NCBI GenBank assembly: GCA_031771865.1
Contig: JASISA010000040.1
Coordinates: 248,001 to 312,000, forward strand
Source: Nothophaeocryptopus gaeumannii
Taxonomy: Eukaryota; Ascomycota; Dothideomycetes; Mycosphaerellales; Mycosphaerellaceae
Direction: 5' to 3'
Length of the DNA stretch: 64,000 nt
Below are positions 10,640-19,289 of this stretch, piece after piece; positions within the stretch are counted from its first letter, which is position 1, and each line of letters starts with the position of its first letter. Position numbers and translations under genes: made by a program. The notes beneath the pieces were generated by a model. That model was not told where the DNA came from and ran no database searches. It worked only from the letters and a program-made list of their open reading frames with translations.

Positions 10640-11423
10640 CTAGTGCTGATTAGTGTAGTGTTCAGGATGCGCCGCAATGCTGGTCTTCATGTCCACGCCA
10701 TTTTGCACGTCCCTCAGTACATCGTCGTCTGCTTGCTTCAATCTAGGTAACCAGGCAGCCACCTCTGTCAGCTTGTCTTGTGGGATGACGTAGCAGACCT
10801 GTTCGGCCTCATCTGCCACAAGAATGTCCCCGGGTCTGACTTCTATGCCACCCACAATGAGCGGCACGTCCACAGCCCACGGCTTGGCCTGGAGACTCGT
10901 CCCAATGGAGCTCAAGTGTTTACTCCAGACTTGGAAACTACCGTCCTCACACAATTGACCGCAACTCGAGACATCGCGGGACCGACCATCGATTACTGCA
11001 CCGCGAACACCCCGAGTCTTGTATCGAGTGGCCACTATATCGCCCAGCACTGCAACATTCTGGTCTGATGGTTGTTGCATCAGTACGATGCTGCCTGCAG
11101 GAGGGACATCAGTCCAGTGCTTGTCCTTGGGCAAATTCGAGTCCTTTGGGATGCTGAGCTCGCAGGCTGCTCGAGGCTGATGGTCCTTTGAGACGAAGAC
11201 CACCGTACTGATCGGAGCGACTACCCTCTGCTTGCCCTGATATCTGCTAGGAATCGGATGTATATCGGTCAAGTGTCCAGCTCCTGGAACGTGTAGGACT
11301 AAGAGTGCATCAGAGACCTGTGTAGGTTAGTTGAGGAAAGACTGGACTCAGTCCGAGAGAACGCACATCGCACGGCGAATAGTCTTTCTTGATCGCTTCG
11401 CATATGGCATTTGTTTCGGCCAT
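10640..11423 (-). CDS. RraA / 4-hydroxy-4-methyl-2-oxoglutarate aldolase-like protein (DlpA type)
   Basis: Two exons, 11367-11423 and 10640-11317, give 244 residues. The 49-nt intron joins MAETNAICEAIKKDYSPCD to VSDALLVLHVPGAGHL. Without this exon the open frame would begin at a TTG, so the exon decides the start. The core motif GDIVATRYKTRGVRGAVIDG followed by RSRD is the RraA/HMG-aldolase signature: Gly and Asp line the metal-pyruvate site and Arg binds the substrate carboxylate. Then come PLIVGGIEVRPGD and a C-terminal helix. Members either split 4-carboxy-4-hydroxy-2-oxoadipate-type acids, ending aromatic meta-cleavage pathways, or decarboxylate oxaloacetate. Fungal members are poorly characterised. 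Its place beside an aromatic hydroxylase and a quinate-type permease makes aromatic catabolism a reasonable guess, not a proof. Confidence 0.88.
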
Positions 11424-11849
11424 GGTAGAGTTGTTTTTTGAGCTTCTGACAAGAGTTATTCGGGTTAGAGCAGAAAGGGATTCGTATCAATTGAATGCAT
11501 GAACCGATGTCGGCTGACCGGTTCAAGCTTTCAAGCTGTGAAGCGGGGTTGCTCAAGCGCGAGGTCGTCGCCATCTGTGAGGTCGGTGTATGCGTGCGGT
11601 ATACTCTTTCGAGTGGTGTACTGCAGCAAAGCGTGAGAGGTCAGCCGGACCCAATTCATCGTATATATGCTGAATAATCTAGTGCGTTGGTGAAATCTCC
11701 CATCTTGCTCGAGACATTGTTAAAACTTCATGACAAAAGCCCTCACAATGTCAAGCGTGCTATCATTGCACTACAGAGCCGTGCTTGCTGGGAAGTGATG
11801 AGTTGAATACAAAGAAGCGAGCTGTTGTCGGCTGAGTTCTTTTGAGTCT
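11424..11849. other. Intergenic region between RraA-like and RidA-like genes
   Basis: About 430 bp without a supported gene; presumably the RraA-like promoter and RidA-like 3' UTR. Confidence 0.45.
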
Positions 11850-12288
11850 TCACTGACTTGCATCCGCCCACGCTTCGACCTCAATCCCGCATTCCTGGAA
11901 GAGCAAGCTTTGCTACACCGATACCAGTAAGAATCGGCCGATGATCTGGAAAGTACTTCCTCATGGCCTTCTCCAGCTCGCCTGAAGTCTCCTTGCTCCA
12001 GGGTGCCGTATAGACGATGAGTTTGTAGACTTGATGGATGCCTGGGACACCTCAGTCAGCGCGTGTGAACCTGAACATCGAGAGAGCCATACCTTTTCCG
12101 CCAGCTTCCTTAATGTACTGATCAACATTCTTGAAAGCCTGGTCAACCTCTTCAGCTAAGTCCTCGGGGATCTTTTGTGTCTCGCGAATGAGTCCTGGTT
12201 GACCGGAGAAGAGGATGTCGTTGCCTTTGCGGACGGCTTGCGAGTAGGGGAAGTTGAAGGCTGGTGCGAAGTACTCAAGTTGAGACAT
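11850..12288 (-). pseudogene. RidA/YjgF/UK114-family protein with a C-terminal frameshift
   Basis: Exon 1 is 12093-12288; a 51-nt intron (12042-12092) follows; exon 2 starts at 12041. The protein starts MSQLEYFAPAFNFPYSQAV and has the family features ILFSGQPGL, VDQAFKNVDQYIKEAGG and, in exon 2, VYKLIVYTAPWS. RidA proteins hydrolyse reactive enamine/imine intermediates; fungal paralogues occur in many catabolic and biosynthetic clusters. Read as written, the frame ends at TGA 11881-11883 after LALPGMRD (118 residues). Removing one G from the GGG run at about 11887-11889 would continue as IEVEAWADASQ and stop at 11850-11852, which is the expected last beta strand. So one base appears inserted: a real C-terminal truncation or a homopolymer sequencing error. 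Confidence 0.8.
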
Positions 12289-13318
12289 GGTGGTAAGTTC
12301 TTTGAGATGTTAGATGGGTTGGGAGTGATGTGCTGATTCTGGTTCCAGATATTTAGCCAGGCAGACTTCTCTGCTACTTATACTTGAGCATGACCGCTAA
12401 AGCTGGAGGAGATGAACTCCATCTTCGCAGCGTTTGCAAGGTGTAGCTGGAGAGGTATTGCTATGGTAAGCCATCAATTTGTCAACCACAAACGTTCCAG
12501 AGCTCATGGTGAAGCAGGTCGCTTCAGCAGTTTGTAGAAGTTGGAGGAGTTGGAGAAAATTGGAGAAGCTCCAAGACCTGGCCTTAGAACTACGTAGGCC
12601 AAGAGTCGCGTACCTCGTTGCCTTCACGTACATGCAACATCTACCTCGCTCGCTGGGAAAACCGATCTTTCGAAGTACATTCTTTTGTACGACTAGGTAA
12701 AGGTCAATACCTTACTTAGCGTATCATTCGTACCCAGAGCTTCGAATAATGCGAATCCAATGCAGCACCGACGGTCACTGCTCTTGAGCAAGGATGGATC
12801 TTGCTCGACATGTCCAGAATCCCGAGCCTTCTGATCCTTCAAGGGCAAGATGGGAAGGTCGCTTCTGTCAGTCATCCTCGCGGCCGCTGGATGAGCGAGG
12901 GCGCGGTTCTATATCAGACCTTATCTACAAACGACTGTCTGACAGTCGAACTTGCAATGCTGGGCTTGCTCACTGGTGTCTTTTAAATCCCGAGAACCTC
13001 TCCTACGATTCACACTGATTTGGCGAACGAATTGCAGACCTGGCGTTCTAGAGTGTCACATATAGTAGGGAGCAGAAAGTTGATATTCAGTGCCTTCTGG
13101 GATCACAGGTAAGTGAGCAGAACTTCAACGTGCATTTGCAAAATGACAAGTTTGTCGGTCCTGCTACGGATCCAACATAGACCTTCAGGACACATGAAAG
13201 AAACATGGAGTATAACCGGGCGTCGTAGAAAAGGAAACACATCGGTGGCGCCCATCACAAGACCATCTCTGCACAATGAACATGTGAAATGGCAGTTGAC
13301 ATATATCTCATAGACACC
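12289..13318. other. Intergenic region, RidA-like and O-methyltransferase divergent promoters
   Basis: About 1 kb between two divergently transcribed genes. Only short, unrecognised open frames. A shared regulatory region is possible. Confidence 0.45.
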
Positions 13319-14539
13319 ATGTCCAACACTCTCGATCCCGCGGCCTTGATCCAACAGCTTTCGAAATACGATGCCAAAGCCCTGCAGGCAGATCCGAAAA
13401 CCAGACAAGAAGCCCTCGCACTTACCAACAAACTCAAAACTTCCCTAGAAGACCCCATAAACGTAGCAGTCGACACAGTCTTCTCCCCCTTCATCCCCGC
13501 CGCCGTCCGCATAGCCGTCGAAATGAAACTCTTCATACACCTCACTTCAACCCCAAACCCACTCTCAACCAGCGAGCTCGCGGAACTTACAGGTGCATCA
13601 CCTCTACTCCTTTCCCGTATCCTTCGCCTCTTAGCCAGCGTGTCTTTCATCTCCACGCCCGCACCAGGCATCTGGACTGCTACCCCAATAACGCACGCCG
13701 TCGCCTCTCCGCCCATCACAGCCGGCTGGCGTTTCGTATGGGATATGCTCGTCGAAGCCACCGTCGGCGGTCATCGCTACCTAGCCGAAAATGGGATGAG
13801 GGACATCGAAGAACCAAAAGCCGGTCTATTCCAATTTGCGCATAGAACGGATCTGGATGGATTCGGGTACATGGCCACTCATCGACCAGATCGACTCAGA
13901 GATTTCCACGCGTTTATGGGGAGCACGATGGGTGCGAGGGGATATTGGGTTGATTGGTTCCCAGTCCGGGAGAGGATCTTATCCGGCTTTGAAGAGGATA
14001 GGGAAGGGGCGTTGGTGGTCGATGTAGCGGGAGGGAAGGGTCATGATCTTGCGGCTTTCCGGAGCAAGTGACCTGATGCGAACGGACGGCTGGTCTTGCA
14101 AGATCTGGCACAGGCTCTGGAGTCGGCGGGAAACTTGAATGCGGAGATCGTGAGACAAGAGCAGGATTTCTTTACGCCGAATAAAGAGGTGGGAGCTAGG
14201 GTGTATTTCATGCACCACATCATCCACGACTGGAGCGATCTATATGCGCTCAAGATCCTGTCGCACCTGGCTAAGGCTATGAGACCGGGGTATTCGAGGC
14301 TCTTAATCCATGATTTGATCCTTCCTGATGGAGAGGTTACGCCGTATCAGGCTCGATTTGATATGGTGATGATGACTTTCAATGGCGGTACTGAGAGGAG
14401 TAGAAGCCAGTGGAAGACGTTGCTGGAGGCAGCAGGGTTGGAAGTTGTAGAGTTTTGGCATGGTCCAGACGGAGAGGGATGCAGATGGAATCGTAGAGGC
14501 AGTGGTAAAGAAGACGAAATAAAACGTCTCTCATCTTGA
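13319..14539 (+). pseudogene. SAM-dependent O-methyltransferase interrupted by an in-frame TGA
   Basis: The gene starts at ATG 13319 (MSNTLDPAALIQQL) and keeps one frame to the TGA at 14537-14539, 406 codons. It has the winged-helix dimerisation domain (STSELAELTGASPLLLSRI), then VVDVAGGKGHDL, the SAM-binding glycine loop of plant/fungal O-methyltransferases. An in-frame TGA at 14069-14071 (codon 251) follows FRSK. Homology resumes at once in the same frame with PDANGRLVLQDL and continues to the catalytic base region FMHHIIHDWSD (His about 303). CGA to TGA or TGG to TGA are single-base routes to this stop. If read as a stop, the product lacks half the SAM site and the catalytic His. The ending is 2 nt from the end of the convergent regulator gene. 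Confidence 0.85.
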
Positions 14540-14541
14540 TT

Positions 14542-16149
14542 CTACTCTCTGCTAGACGCACCCATTGATGTGGCCTTTCGTCGAAGGTCCAGCTTATCCA
14601 ATGCAATCATGCCTTGCACAGTTTCCCATAGCATGAGTGCGCCTGACCCGCAAGCACTCTCTGACCAGAGAAACAGATGGAGATCTGAATTTACTGACTT
14701 CCAGGTGCAAGGATGCGATGTGACAATGAGTCGTATAGCGTTGACGAAGAACTTTCGGTGCGGCGTGTGCCACGCTGCAATACCTCCGACAAACAGCACC
14801 CACAACGCGAACGCTCTCGACTTTACATGCCTCCACATATCGAAGTTGGAAAATTGTACGAGATCTCGTAGCTGATCCAGTAGCTTCAAATGCCATCCAG
14901 AGCTCGGGCGCACAGGGAAAATGACAGCATTGGAATAGATGGTGGCTGCGAGTCGACATGCTTCATACGGAACACAGATAGATTCTTGTCTATCGTGATC
15001 GTCCAGAGTCTCCCAAGGCTGAAGCGATAGAAGCGAATGATGTACAGCATTCCGAGTGAGGATTAGAGCGAAATACTCTGAAGCGTCAACTTGGCGTCCG
15101 CCATGACGGATCTCATCGAGCAGTCTGTCGATAACGCAAAGGCGCTTGTATGTAACAAGAGCTTCTCCTGGGAGTCCACTGGGGACGTTGACGAAGAAGC
15201 CGCGTCCAAGGAACCCGCAGTATTCTTGCATTGTTCTCCCCATGTAATCTAGGTTGCGAAAGTTCCAGAGATTCGGCAGGCCAGGCTTGGAGACTTCAGA
15301 GCTGGCAGCCATCAAGTCGGCAATGGAGAGGCTTGCTCCAAGGTGAGGCAGAAGTCTGAGCTTTCCGAGGCCGCCGGCGCGATCTATCAAACGGTAGAGT
15401 GCTTTGGCGTTGTCATCGACAGCTTCAACACTGCCAAACACACCAGTAGAGACAGCGCCTGGTACGTGGGGACTGAACAGGAGGGCTTTCTCGACGTCTT
15501 TACTCTCGTTGATTTGCTTGCGATTCAAGCTCCAGAGAATGCTGATGGCTAGTATGACTGGATCCGGCTCTGCCTCGAAGGCGTCGACGTTCGATAAGAG
15601 CTCATTAACGAGCTTGACTGTCTTAGATCTGTGCACGAGAGTCTGTTGCTGGCGCTTCATGCTCTTGGCCGTCGCCTCCTGGTGCATTCCCACGGCATAG
15701 CTGAGGACGTGATAGATGACGCGATGCTTGACGAAGGCCTCAAACCAGGTGGGTGCATCTCGGGGATCCATGCTTTGCATGACGAGATTGAGACAGTAGA
15801 CGGCATTTTCAGCAGCGATTACTGAGTCCGGACCTCCAACATCGAATGACGAAATGGCCAATGCACCGAAGACCGGTGCAGGACGATGGAACAGCGTCAA
15901 GGGGCACGCCGCAACGGTCAACGACAGCGGTATGGTCTCATCGACGCCGCTTTTGTCAATAGCTGGAACATCATCGCGAATGGCGGCCTTGAGACTGCTG
16001 TCATCTGAATTGAATCTTCGTGGTTGCGGTCGACGTTGCGCAGGCGTGATTCTGGACGAGGTCTGGCATCGCGCCTTGATCACGGGTCTCTTCTGATCAC
16101 GTCGTATTGATGCCCCAGATCCGGTGAGTAATCCCTCAGTTCGCGCCAT
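14542..16149 (-). CDS. Fungal-specific transcription factor, fungal_trans_2-like (no zinc cluster seen)
   Basis: A 535-codon open frame from ATG 16149. The body resembles the PF11951 fungal transcription-factor domain: an early all-helical stretch (VYCLNLVMQSM, VIYHVLSYAVGMHQEA), a middle with DPVILAISILWSLN, and a C-terminal FALWVLFVGGIAAWHTPHRKFFV. These regulators often sit in metabolic gene clusters and control their neighbours. I see no Zn2Cys6 motif within this frame or in the 500 bp upstream, so either the DNA-binding part is absent, as in many members, or a 5' exon is missed. The real start is therefore uncertain. The gene ends 2 nt from the methyltransferase end, so the two 3' UTRs must overlap. 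No internal stops. Confidence 0.65.
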   Translation of the reverse strand: MARTEGLLTGSGASIRRDQKRPVIKARCQTSSRITPAQRRPQPRRFNSDDSSLKAAIRDDVPAIDKSGVDETIPLSLTVAACPLTLFHRPAPVFGALAISSFDVGGPDSVIAAENAVYCLNLVMQSMDPRDAPTWFEAFVKHRVIYHVLSYAVGMHQEATAKSMKRQQQTLVHRSKTVKLVNELLSNVDAFEAEPDPVILAISILWSLNRKQINESKDVEKALLFSPHVPGAVSTGVFGSVEAVDDNAKALYRLIDRAGGLGKLRLLPHLGASLSIADLMAASSEVSKPGLPNLWNFRNLDYMGRTMQEYCGFLGRGFFVNVPSGLPGEALVTYKRLCVIDRLLDEIRHGGRQVDASEYFALILTRNAVHHSLLSLQPWETLDDHDRQESICVPYEACRLAATIYSNAVIFPVRPSSGWHLKLLDQLRDLVQFSNFDMWRHVKSRAFALWVLFVGGIAAWHTPHRKFFVNAIRLIVTSHPCTWKSVNSDLHLFLWSESACGSGALMLWETVQGMIALDKLDLRRKATSMGASSRE

Positions 16150-16694
16150 GTCGTTACGAACAGTTCTGAACGGTGCGGAGTGGTGGCCGCGTACTTCACC
16201 TCTAATGACCTGCCCACTGCGCCCAGGGGAATGACGTCCATGCTCTCACGCGACACGACACCCGCAATCGGTCGCAGATCCGTCCTCATCGTATGGGAGT
16301 CTGTATGTCTCTCCCACTCAAGCAGATAGGAGTGGCCGTCTCGCTTCTGCATTGCGTCTGACTCCTGCCCAAAATGTTCACTGCCTGTCGTGCCGCCTTG
16401 GGCTAAGCGAGGCCAGATCATTGGTATTTCGCGTATGCTGCTGCACAGTCCAGTGGAAGATGCGCGTGAGGATCGAAGAGATTGTACGTCAGAGTGGTGG
16501 TCTTGACTCGAGGGGCAGGCGCCCTGCTTTTGAAGGCTTCGATTCACATAATAAGCTCAAACTCTAACAACTAACCTAGCTGCCATTGACGGCAAAAGTC
16601 TCCTTTCCATGCATGGTCCAGAACACCAGCAGAACTCCCATCGCCGTGCATTTTCTCCAGCTTCCATCCAGAACGCCATGCCGAAAGAGAAAGC
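16150..16694. other. Region between regulator and NOG1, possible 5' exon of the regulator
   Basis: A minus-strand open frame at 16080-16547 overlaps the regulator start but shows no family similarity and no clean splice pair into it. I do not call a gene; a missed first exon of the regulator remains possible. Confidence 0.3.
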
Positions 16695-18671
16695 TTAACG
16701 GCTTCTCGTGCTGCCAGCTCCTCTCTTGCCTGCGAGCAACCATTTCGCTTTGCTTGCAGTCTGGTGTCGATCGGCCTCACCTTGCCTAGCCATTCTGTTC
16801 GACTTCTTCTGGCCGAGCTTCGCGAGACGGTCCGCCTTACCTCTAGCGGTGACATCCGTGACACCATCCTCTCTCCGGTTCGTCGCTGCCTGACTTCTTG
16901 ATCGCGGCATAGACATACTTCGTAGGCGCTCCCTTGGGGTCTGGTCCACCTCCATAGCATCGTCGCCATGCGATGGATCTTCTGTACCAGCTCGGCCTCT
17001 CCCACGCGGTCGGGACACGGAGCGAGCCCGTTCGGCGATAGCAGAAGTATCGTACCCGGACTTCTCCAACCCTGCTTGCATCTTCTCGAGCTCCACTGCT
17101 TTCTTCGATCGTGGAATGACTGCGCGGTTCTTGAGCGATTTCCGCATCTTGTTCTCATTTCGAATCAGTTGCCGCTTCTCCCGGATCAGCTCGGCCTTGT
17201 AACCAATGTCTGCCTCTTCAGCGTCTTCGAGCTCCTCGTCATCATCGTAGTAGCCTTCTTCGTCCAAGCGAGCCTCCTCTTCTTCGAGAGCCGCGAGCTT
17301 AGCGTCGATTTCAGGGTCAATGAAATCGTACACGTTCTTGCCGTTAAGAACTTCCGGAATTTTGTCGTTCTTCCACTCGTCATCCTCCAATAAGTACTTG
17401 TCCTTCAAGTTGACATTGAACACACCAGCACCGCCATTCTCTTCTTCAATATCGCGCATGAGTTTGGGTCGATTCGGGTCATCCTTGTCGTATTTGATCT
17501 TGTTGAGTACAGCTTTGGGAATGTCAGGCCCATATCCAACGCCGCCCATGGGTTGCGCGACGTGGATTCTCTTCAAAACTTCGCCCAGACGACCTGTCAT
17601 TTCACCAGATGCATTCGTGCCTGCCTTCAGCTTTTGTGCATTGCGTTCCGCGAGGAGCCTGTCGCATGCGGCGTTTCGCACGTTCATCAGACCTTCGGTG
17701 GTGGTGCAAGACAATTGAAGCAACTCCACATTCGTGCTCTTAAGCAGGTTCTGCAGCTTTTCTTGTGTCTCCGCGTCGAGATCCTCCGGTCTCATAACAT
17801 CAATCTTGTTTATGACGATGAACACCAGCTTATTCGCGAAGAGCGGCTTGATGCTCTCGAACAGAGCCATTTGTGCGTGCACACTGTACCCGCACTGCTC
17901 ACTCAAATCCATAAAGTACATGATGGCGCTTCGCAAGTGTGCTATAGCCGTTATGCTCTGCATCTCAATCGTGTTCATCTCTTCCAGCGGGTGGTCCAGG
18001 ATACCGGGAGTGTCGATCGCCTGGAATCGCAGCATCTTGTAGTCAAAATGCCCCACAAACAAGCTCTTCGTTGTGAAAGCATATGGCTGCACATCGACAT
18101 CGGCTCTGGAGATATTCTTCAGGAAGCTGGACTTTCCGACATTTGGGTATCCGCAAATCAGCAACGTTCGCGTGTTCGGGTCGATGCTTGGCAGACGGCC
18201 CAAATGCTGTCGCACCTGCTCCAAATACACCAACGGATCTTTCAGTCTCTTGCAGATGGTGGCCATGCGACCCAGCGCAGCGCGCTTGAGCTGTTTGCAC
18301 TGGAACAAGCTCTGCCCATATTTGAGCAGTCGGATGTAGTCTCGAGACACTGTCTCGATCAAGCCCTTTGCTGTATTGAGCTGGCCGAGAGCGATACGGA
18401 AGTGGTCTGCGTCGTAGAGAGTATTGAGCAGATCCTTGTGGAATGGGTGGATATCGGCTAGTCGTGGAAACCCGTCGAGGATGGCGTTCAGCTTTTCGGA
18501 AAAGGTCTCGGCGGTGTACTTGACCTTTCTCATGTAGAAGGCTCTGATACGGCTGATCTTGAATCCAGCGCGAATCTGTGTGGGGAGTCGGCGCTGAGTG
18601 CGCGACAACACGATGTCCAAGAACTCATTGCTCGTAGGAACGGGCTGGATGTCCTTCCAGCTGAGCTTCAT
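16695..18671 (-). CDS. NOG1: Nucleolar GTP-binding protein NOG1
   Basis: A single exon of 658 residues, close to the yeast protein. It opens MKLSWKDIQPVPTSNEFLDI, the conserved NOG1 N terminus. The helical N-terminal domain runs to about residue 165. The GTPase domain follows with G1 GYPNVGKSS (174-182), G3 DTPGILDHPLEEMN and G4 NKID, then the NOGCT region and a basic, Arg/Ser-rich tail ending in LLAGKRGAGSTRSR. NOG1 binds pre-60S ribosomal particles in the nucleolus, inserts its tail in the peptide exit tunnel and is needed for 60S maturation. Its C terminus is somewhat diverged, but family key residues are present. A G-rich repeat lies about 30 bp upstream of the ATG. This is a core housekeeping gene beside accessory DNA. 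Confidence 0.96.
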   Translation of the reverse strand: MKLSWKDIQPVPTSNEFLDIVLSRTQRRLPTQIRAGFKISRIRAFYMRKVKYTAETFSEKLNAILDGFPRLADIHPFHKDLLNTLYDADHFRIALGQLNTAKGLIETVSRDYIRLLKYGQSLFQCKQLKRAALGRMATICKRLKDPLVYLEQVRQHLGRLPSIDPNTRTLLICGYPNVGKSSFLKNISRADVDVQPYAFTTKSLFVGHFDYKMLRFQAIDTPGILDHPLEEMNTIEMQSITAIAHLRSAIMYFMDLSEQCGYSVHAQMALFESIKPLFANKLVFIVINKIDVMRPEDLDAETQEKLQNLLKSTNVELLQLSCTTTEGLMNVRNAACDRLLAERNAQKLKAGTNASGEMTGRLGEVLKRIHVAQPMGGVGYGPDIPKAVLNKIKYDKDDPNRPKLMRDIEEENGGAGVFNVNLKDKYLLEDDEWKNDKIPEVLNGKNVYDFIDPEIDAKLAALEEEEARLDEEGYYDDDEELEDAEEADIGYKAELIREKRQLIRNENKMRKSLKNRAVIPRSKKAVELEKMQAGLEKSGYDTSAIAERARSVSRPRGRGRAGTEDPSHGDDAMEVDQTPRERLRSMSMPRSRSQAATNRREDGVTDVTARGKADRLAKLGQKKSNRMARQGEADRHQTASKAKWLLAGKRGAGSTRSR

Positions 18672-18699
18672 GTTGCCGTTGTACGATGCTGTTGTCGTC

Positions 18700-18734
18700 G
18701 GCGGTGGAGGTGGAGGTGGAGGAAGGGGGCGGCG
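18700..18734. repeat. G-rich GGTGGA simple repeat in the NOG1 5' region
   Basis: The plus strand reads as repeated GGTGGA units ending in a run of five G. On the NOG1 coding strand this is a C/T tract directly before the ATG. Four or more G tracts could fold as a G-quadruplex, which is untested. Confidence 0.75.
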
Positions 18735-19289
18735 AGCCCGGTCCGAGAGCGCGACGTATGCGCGGTGGTAGTCCTGACTGCCTCAGTCCTATGCTGTGTC
18801 CGCTGTCGCTGTCGTGGAAGAGTAGCAGACAGGGCGGTGCGGTGGCAAGATGCTTCTCAAGACCGTAAGAAAATCCTCGATTGAAGATATCGAATTAGAC
18901 TTATCGATAACAAAAGCCAGGCATTAAGGCATCGAAGTCTTGGCACTTTCCCAGACTTCCATCAGCACTTTCACAACCAGATCCCACTAGACGAACACAA
19001 GCCTGTGATGTCCAATTTCGCAACAATACGGGACGGCATATATCACCCACCTTGCAATATGAGCGTACGACGAGTACTCCTTTCCCACCAGGTGCGCGTT
19101 TTGTCGTGGAAAGGCGGCGATACTCGCGCAGCAGAGCGGCAGTATGAGCACTGGCATAATACGACGTTGAAAGGAGTCCTCCCAGAACTGCGTTTGGTCT
19201 CATAAGGCTTCGTAGAGTCTCGCTTTTGGTCCTATACCTCGCATGGGAGAAGACATTACCGCCAGCACGTCTCGCCTCGAGACTTAACA
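18735..19289. other. Intergenic region, NOG1 promoter
   Basis: About 550 bp with only short unrecognised frames. No gene supported. Confidence 0.45.

Noticed and set aside
1..16149. A complete secondary-metabolite gene cluster
   Set aside because: No PKS, NRPS, terpene cyclase or DMATS backbone gene is in the window, so I describe a neighbourhood and not a full cluster.
16080..16547. 155-codon minus-strand frame upstream of the regulator
   Set aside because: No zinc cluster or family feature, and no clear splice pair into the regulator; kept only as a possibility for a missed 5' exon.
16571..17158. 195-codon minus-strand frame near the NOG1 end
   Set aside because: It overlaps the NOG1 C-terminal coding region in another frame and has no similarity.
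17553..18461. 302-codon plus-strand open frame
   Set aside because: It is antisense to the NOG1 GTPase domain, which is certain; no family similarity.
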